Assembly (NCBI GenBank): GCA_035079385.1
Contig: JAVHKY010000075.1
Location: 360,158 to 424,157, forward strand
Reading direction: 5' to 3'
Source of the DNA: Aspidiotus rigidus
Taxonomy: Eukaryota > Arthropoda > Insecta > Hemiptera > Diaspididae
Length of the DNA: 64,000 bases
Below the pieces are notes generated by a model, which saw only the letters and a program-made list of their open reading frames with translations, was not told where the DNA came from and did no database searches. The first letter of the stretch is position 1; the number at the start of each line of letters is the position of its first letter. Of this stretch, positions 57,060 to 64,000 are shown piece by piece. Both the position numbers and the translations under genes were made by a program.

Positions 57060-60000
57060 TAATAGTTATATTGTAATTTATTTATACGCGATCAATATAA
57101 AGAAAAAGATACTTAATGGATGGAAAGTTAGGTTGGCCAAATCTTGATCTAATTCACAATTGAAAGAAATTTCCTTGAAACCTTATTTCTCTCTTTAATC
57201 TACTAATTTCTTCTATTTCCAAATAGGACACAGACGTTCGGACTTCTGTGGTACGCACATTCTTTGTTTTAATCAAAATTTCCTCGTACTTATTTTTCTT
57301 TTCACTATTTTTACACGTGGTGGTACTATTTTGACAGTCTTCGTGCGCATACATCAGACCTAAATTGTTTACATGAATTCAAATAATCGTATGCCTCATT
57401 GGCTATTTTTTCGATGGTATTGTCTAATATTGAATTGATTTGTTGTATAGAAACTGTCTAGCATACTTGTAAATAATATTATTCTTAATTTCTCTCTAAA
57501 TAAATTACTTATTACTCCTTTTGTTATTTATCACACCTTCGACATATTTTACAGGCTTGGAAAAATTTCGGTCAATTAAGACACCCATTCGGATGTAATG
57601 GTAGAAATCTCCCTCCCACAGATCATAATAATCTTGACCTGCAGGATCCTGATATCACGCCCTCGATTGCAATGACTTTTATTGGAGACAGCCAGAAATT
57701 TTTATTTCGGAATTGGACCTGAACACGATGGAAGAAAACTCCAGCCTTCCAGCGAGCTTTACCTACATTAGCCACTCGTGAAAATTTTATCAAAAGCGGG
57801 AAAATTCTACGTGACGAAGAAGAGTGTTGACATATTTCATGTCTTTGCTCTGACCACTGCTCTATTTCTGAAATTCGCTTCCGCGTCCGCAAGAATTTTC
57901 TCCAACCTGTTTTCATGTCTTTGTTGTGGCCTCTGCCCTATTTCTGAAATTCCGTCCGCACATCCGCACCGTCCGTAAAACCGTGACCTTGAATTTACGT
58001 CCCTCGGCACGTTTGCACGGCTCTGATTTCTCCTTACATACTAGCATACAGTATACTGGACTTGAACTAGGCTAGGACCTCCCCACTATCTTTACTAGGA
58101 TTATACTAGTCCTAAACTGCAGTAGGCCGAACTAAACTGCGATAGTTTTTACACTAGGCCTATGCGGTAGCATCCTACATGAAACATGATCTTTTTCTAT
58201 GTATTTGGCATTGCCAGAAGATTTTGTATGTTCATGTTGACCAAATAATGCTGCAAAATTTGCAGAGTAAATACAGTAATAATTTCTAGGAGACTTCATT
58301 CAACCCCAGTCCCATATTATGAAACCTTGAGTTTTTTTGTTTTCATTTGGCTTTTGTATGTGCCAATCGTGGTATAGTGTACTCTGACGAGCAGCTAGTT
58401 TCTTCGTTAATGATGGGTTGACGATATGGTAAAGTTTCTCAGTAAGTTCACACGACTTTTCGGTAAAGACTAATTCCTCAGAAAGTGAGAAATTGCGTGT
58501 ATAATTTGACCTAGTAATGAATCATGTTCCACGATGTAACAACATGAACGAAGTTTTTTCGTTTGTCTTCCATTTTCTCGTTCTAGTGAAAATAGCCATG
58601 ATGATCGCCAAACTTCGGAGAAGGTGTAACCAAGAAAAAGGAGTGTTATTCTATATAGTTAAACATTAAAAGTTACTTAAAATTTGAATGATAATTTTTT
58701 GCACTGTAAGAAATACTACCGGTAGAAATTTATTTATCGATTGAGCTTTAAAAAGCGTTACTCGTCGTGTAGGTATCAAATAGCAAGAAAATATATCACT
58801 AAGGCCTGAAAGCTTTCCAAAGTTTCATTATGATACCCGCAATTATCACATTTCTTTGGGTCCAATTCCAGTTCGTTTCGTTCTCACATTTAAAATGATT
58901 GTTTACAACAGAAAATTCTGTCCAATTTCTATACCGTACTTTGAACCTTTTCTCGAGAGTTTTATTGCTGAAATATTAAGGAAATTCACAAAACTCTAAC
59001 ATAAAACGTTAACTCTTTGACTTATCTTACTCTCGAATTTCATTTACATTATTTGTCATAAAATAGCTACAGACCATGGCAGTGAAAAATTTATTCTGAG
59101 ATATCTAAACGAGTGTCTTACTTTTGACAATCGGTACTTACCGGTAAGTATTCACTGTTGCTTCAGAAACTTCACCAAAATCATTCCCTTACATTAAAGT
59201 TTTTTAATCTCGAATACATGAGTATAATATCACTTTATCCTATAAAAATCTTTTCGAATCCACAATCCATCTCATTTATTAATCCCCCTTTTCCTGGAGA
59301 ATTAAAAAACTCCATAAGAAATTTTATCAATGTACTTGATTGAAAACAAGCCTAGAACAATGCAGAGTATTTTCTTTTTGCTCTGCGGCCTTTTCAAGGT
59401 CTATAAAGCACATATACGAGTCTTCATTTCTAAAAAGCAGAAAAATTCCTAAAGATTTGATAAAATTCGTGATTGTAAGTTATAAACGAAGAGAAGTAAT
59501 CTTAATCTACGGATGCGGGAGGAGAAATTTTATGGAGCGAAGCGAATACGCTAAAGCCGTAACAATCCTAATGAACGATCTGCTCATATAATACGAAATA
59601 CGTAGGAATCGGACGAAGTTCTTCGAAAAAGAAAATCTGATACCGTCACTGGGGTTTGAAGTCTAGCCAAAAATATAAATTAATTAATGTAGGTCAGCAC
59701 AATATACGACTGAATAAAATGTGTCGAGGTTGAGATCGTATTCCGTAAGAATTACAAGTAGTCTGATGATCGCCCCTCATTTCCTTTGAAATTAGAAAAT
59801 ATTTAATATTAAGTAAAATAACTTTAATTTTAGATATAGTTATTTTCAATAATGGAATTTCAATTTAAATACCGCTAGATACCAGTTTTTATGCTTTCAG
59901 TCATCTTTCGATTTTTAGGATTCTTTACGGAGGATGAAAATTGAGTATTTTATAAATTCGAATTTTCTTTTTACCTTTTTCAAAATCTTAACCTCCATTT

Positions 60001-61020
60001 TTTCCTGACATTGTGCCACTACTTTCTTCAGACTATTGTTTTATTTTTAAACTTCTGTCTCTATTTCTATATTTTTTCATCCAAAAATATATTCATGTCG
60101 GAGAATGAAGCGATTTAAGCCAGGTTTATCATTTGTGGGAGCCTGAAATAGGGTACGCGAGTGGTCTCACGTCCAAACCATTCCGTTTATCATTGTTTCA
60201 AAATCCTCACCTGCCTTAGAAGTGTTTTTTATTCATAAATTGGGGGACGATAATAGACTTCAAGAATTTTTCGAACACAAGATCTACAAAAATTTCAACT
60301 CTGCAGTTTGAAAAACTAAGGAAAAAAAAAGTATAATGAATATTTTTGAGAGAGCGACATCAGCGTTTTTGGGACCCGTTTCAACCAACCAATGAATATT
60401 TCATCACTTGCAACTTGCACATTTTTTTGTAGGGAAAAGTTATGAAATAGTCGAAGAATCCATAAAAATTGTGGAATTATTCGTTTACGATGATCAGCGT
60501 GTAAGAACTCCTTTTTACCAACGGGAAAGAACAGAAAAACAAATCGAAAAAAATCATTGTCTATAGTCGAAGTCTAGTGAAATTAATGATGAAAAAAAAA
60601 AGAAAATGGCCACTCTGTCAGAGAAATTGATAAGATGTTAAGGTATCAAGTTTTGGGCTTACCTGATAGGGGAGAAAAATGATCAACTGTTTTGTGTAAA
60701 TGCAAACTTTATCGTATGTAAATTTAACCCGCCTGGTCTAATAATAGTCTTCTGAAATTAGATACTCATGGTCGAGACATTCGCTGTCAAACATGGCTGA
60801 TGATTAAATTACGGTATTCCATCAAAATCTAAAGGAGGTGTCCAAATAGCTATTTGTGATGTTTCCATATTTTTGTAATCCGTTCGAATTTCTTATTTAC
60901 TTATCGAAATTTGTCCTCGCATAATTTCTTTTCAAACTCTGCTACCGAACCTGGTATCTTCTTCTCGGACAATTTTTCGGTTACAGCTAGGGAAGCGGCG
61001 ATGTACCGAACAAAATTAGG
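57060..61020. other. No gene recognised
   Basis: 57827-57960 carries two copies of TTTCATGTCTTTG followed by CTATTTCTGAAATTC, a motif pair also at 35425-35465. 58035-58170 is TACTAG-type repeat. ORFs at 59158-59591 show no recognised domain. Confidence 0.45.
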
Positions 61021-61023
61021 CGA

Positions 61024-63780
61024 AAATAATAATAATCATCATCATTGCCAGTACGCGGTTAGGCCTATTGGCCTGTGTGCGGTGTCGATGTACTCGACGA
61101 GCCCGACGTCGTATCGTCTGCTCTTCTTCGGGGTCTTCCTCGATTTCTTCTTCCGAGTGGTGTGTAGTTCCCTATGATTTTTGGCGATCGTTCCGGGTCC
61201 ATTCGTTCAATATGGTCTCGCCATCTCCTTCTGTAGCTCTTTATTCTCTTCACAATTGGGGTGGTTTTTAGTTCCTTCTGGATATTTTCGTTTCTTATTT
61301 TGTCCAGTCGAGTATATCCCGCCGTCCTCCTGAGGAAGCGCATTTCCGCCGTTGTTATCCTTCGTTTATCCGCTTTCTTAAGTGCCCACCGTACGTCAGT
61401 GTAGGTATGGCGAATGTGTTGTAGATGCGCATTCGAGTTTCTCTTTGCACGTTGCTCGGCGGCATTATACGGTTTATCAGACCAGAGATCCTGAGGAATT
61501 CGTTGATTTTTTTCCCGATATTCACTTCTCCGAGGTACGAGATTTCTGTGCCAAGGTACTTAAATGTATTGACCTGTTCAATGCTCTTATTGTCGACAAC
61601 AATCTTCGACCTTACTGGTTCTTTTCCCCAGAATGCCATTACTTTAGTTTTTGTTGTTGAAATTTTCATCCCATATTCATTGGCGATTTGTTCTAGGTTT
61701 CTGACCGCTCTCTGCAGATCATCCTCATTCTCTGCGAGAATGACCTGATCATCTGCAAATAGCACTGTGTCTAGGGAGTGGTTGTTGTCAATCTTGATCC
61801 CTTTTGGTCCTTTTTTATACCATTTCCTAAGAATGTCGTCCATGTATACATTGAACAGGGTGCATGAGGCCGGGCATCCTTGGCGCAATCCACTGTTGAC
61901 CGAGATTTGCTGCGAAGTTTGGCTCTCTAGGCGTACTTTGATTGCAGTCATATCGTACATTAGACGTGTCACCTGTACCAAATCCTCTGGGATTTCTCTC
62001 TGCGTCAGGATATCGAACAGTTTTTCTCTAATAACCCGGTCATAGGTTTTTTCAAAGTCTATGAAGCAGAGGTGGGCTTGTAAGTTATACTCTATTCGTT
62101 TCTCAATCAATAGTTTTATTGTGTAATTTGCATCTGTACATGATCTTCCGCGTCGGAAACCATTTTGTGGCTCGAGAAGGAAGGGTTCTGCCATCATTCC
62201 GATTTTTGAGGCGATCATTCTTGCCAATAGTTTATACGCTGTACAAAGTAGGCTAATGCCGCGATAGTTGTCCATTTTATCCATTACTCCCTTCTTGAAG
62301 ATTGGTACAACTATAGCTACTGTGAAGTCTTCCGGTGTTTCATTTTCCCGACATATCAGATTCAACAACCGTAGTAAACGTAATTTGAGAGCTCTTGTTG
62401 CGTATTTATATAGTTCTGCTGGAATATTATCGACTCCTGGGGCTCTACCATTCTTTGAAGCGTTCAGTGCTTTATTAAGATCTTCAACGGTGAAAATATC
62501 CCCCGTTGACCCATTATCTTTGTTTTCCACTAGGTTCTGACTTTGCTGCGTGCCATCTGCGCGCCTCCAAATATTGGCGAAGTATTTTGCTGCTTCCTCA
62601 GCATTCACTTTCGGCAGTCTGATTTTTTCGACAAAATTGGTGTCTATTCTTCTCAGTATTTTGTATGTTTTTGGCCGCAATTTATACGTTTCATGCTCTA
62701 ATTTCGACACAAACCTACTCCAACTACTCCGTTTTAACTGTCTTATTTTTCTTTTGGCAATGGCGGTTTTCTTGTTGTATTCCGCTTTATCTTCTACTTT
62801 GCCCGAACTTATCCATCGTCTGTAGGCTTTACGTTTCTCCTCAACCATCTGCTTTGCTTCCATGTCCCATTGTCGCAGGTAATTTGGTTTTCTTTGGCTT
62901 CGTATTGTTCCAAGACTCTCTTCCGCAGCCTGCTTTACAATTTTCACAATATTTCTCCATTCGCATTCGATGTCATTGTTTATTGGGATTTCGTTATTTA
63001 TTCTTTCTAGTCTTTTTGTGTAGAGCCATTTGTTTGTCGGATCGTCAATAGCTCGTACGTTCAGGCGGGATTCTTGGTTTATTCTTTTCCTGCTCTTGAA
63101 GGGATGGTTAGTGAACATTCCTCTCAAAAGGTAGTGGTCTGAACCAACATCATATCCTCTGAAAGCTCTGACATCTGTACATTTCTTTGCTATCTCCTCC
63201 CTTGCGATTATAAAGTCAATCATTGATTTGCTCCCTCTGGCGCTCCAGGTGTACTTGTGGTTGTCTTTATGATTGAAAAACGTATTCAATATTCGAAGTT
63301 CGTTAAAGGAGCAGAAGTCTAGAAGTTTCCTGCCATTTGCGTTGATTCCCCCTACACCAAAGGTTCCCTTTACTCTCCCACACCTCTGACTTCCAACTTG
63401 AGCATTTAAGTCGCCCGCTATGACGAGGTCCTCTTGAGGGTTGATTCTTTGGACTGCTTTCTGTAGTACCTCATAAAAGTGAGAACTTTGCTCTTCTTTT
63501 CCTTCTTCCGGGGCGTACACTCCTATCACGTGTAGAGGTTGCTGTTGGAATTGTATTTTAACAGTGATTATTCTTTCGTTCCATATGTTGTAACTTTCTA
63601 TCGCGGTTTACATCATTACTCCACCCGCGGCTCGTTGGTCTTTTTCCACTCCTGTCTGGATTATCACAAATTTCTTCGCTTCGTGTGTTCCGCAGCCTTT
63701 CTTTTTTGTTTCGCTATATTCAAGCTCACATCTCCAATTAATCCACACGTGTCTGTAATTCATCTCATCTTTTTATAATA
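61024..63780 (-). mobile_element. RTE-like non-LTR retrotransposon, 5' truncated, frameshifted
   Basis: One long frame (63529-61355, 724 codons) encodes the rest of an apurinic-type endonuclease (AGDLNAQVG, SMIDFII, SDHYLLRG) and a full RT (NYRGISLLCTAYKLLARMIA, FRRGRSC, FIDFEKTYDRV, GLRQGCPAS, FADDQVI). Upstream, the frame continues through a TAA near 63608 to SETKKKG at about 63690-63710, which holds the endonuclease catalytic Glu. A one-base shift near 61385 leads to WALKKADKR and MRFLRRTAGYT. Another shift near 61130 leads to AHRPIGLTAYWQ and TGA at 61042-61044. The 3' tail is (TGA)n(TTA)n, usual for RTE-type elements. Confidence 0.9.
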
Positions 63781-63784
63781 ATAT

Positions 63785-64000
63785 AAAATGCCCATATGAT
63801 ATAATGTGTAACTATCGCACTCTCACAAAAATCACCTCCTCCGTCTTTCTGCCAAGGAGAAAATAATTCTAGAGTCATCTCTGCCCTAATCCTCAGATCA
63901 TGACAATATTCCGATCATTCGTGATTACGTCACACCCTCCACCGGCTACTTCTTATAGCGGCTCAAAATCGACATTTTTTCAATTCCCTTCGTGGCTCCG
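63785..64000. other. No feature recognised
   Basis: Short AT-rich flank of the RTE-like element; nothing supportable. Confidence 0.4.

Noticed and set aside
59158..59591. Two adjacent plus-strand ORFs of 61 and 83 codons
   Set aside because: The second has a charged segment that looks protein-like, but there is no recognised family, splice support or codon signal strong enough to call a gene.

Overview
The window is AT-rich eukaryotic (arthropod, most likely insect) chromosomal DNA. Genes are split by GT-AG introns, most of the sequence is transposable-element and repeat material, and one nuclear insertion of mitochondrial DNA shows the insect order cytochrome b (+) followed by nad1 (-), with TGA read as Trp. 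I cannot place the species or insect order from sequence alone.

Two protein-coding genes can be reconstructed with confidence. Both are histidine acid phosphatases (HAP, branch 2 of the histidine phosphatase superfamily) and they converge on each other. HAP-1 (+, 2716-5461, 8 exons, 444 aa) is a textbook secretory-pathway type I membrane acid phosphatase with signal peptide, RHGDRTP, distal Arg, HD proton donor, a transmembrane segment and a short cytosolic tail. HAP-2 (-, 18449 to about 11845, 8 exons, about 540 aa) shares its exon sizes and phases, but five of the six classical catalytic positions are replaced and about 180 residues of Ser/Thr/Asn-rich, potentially glycosylated sequence precede the domain. 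Its reading frame and splice sites are intact, so it looks like a secreted or anchored pseudo-phosphatase. This is the most interesting gene here.

Mobile elements: a nearly complete but frameshifted Penelope-like element (54260-57051, -) with RT, a GIY-YIG endonuclease and a well-formed type I hammerhead ribozyme; an older, broken Penelope-like element (37290-39215, +) ending in a decayed hammerhead-like hairpin; an orphan hammerhead (20768-20818, +); an RTE-like non-LTR element with endonuclease and RT (about 61024-63780, -); and a scrap of BEL/Pao (36495-36570, -). Non-autonomous DNA elements are numerous. Several have clear target duplications: 8 bp at 10316-10643, 8 bp at 21964-22232, 6 bp at 49574-49737, and TA at 9674-10072 and 17311-17424.

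Layout: 1-2.7 kb, no gene, one foldback; 2.7-5.5 kb, HAP-1; 5.5-8.9 kb, nothing firm; 8.9-11.8 kb, a minisatellite array invaded by three different elements; 11.8-18.4 kb, HAP-2 with elements in its introns; 18.4-22.2 kb, orphan ribozyme and a 64-bp-TIR element; 22.5-26.3 kb, a 3.7-kb nested palindrome built from tandem repeats; 26.8-27.6 kb, a second long inverted repeat; 28.0-28.7 kb, a CpG-rich candidate first exon; 35-43 kb, TAGCCTAGTATAC-type repeats and retroelement fossils; 44.5 kb, a candidate signal-peptide exon; 44.8-46 kb and 51.6-52.1 kb, tandem repeats; 48.7-49.7 kb, mitochondrial insertion plus a small DNA element; 54-64 kb, Penelope-like and RTE-like elements.
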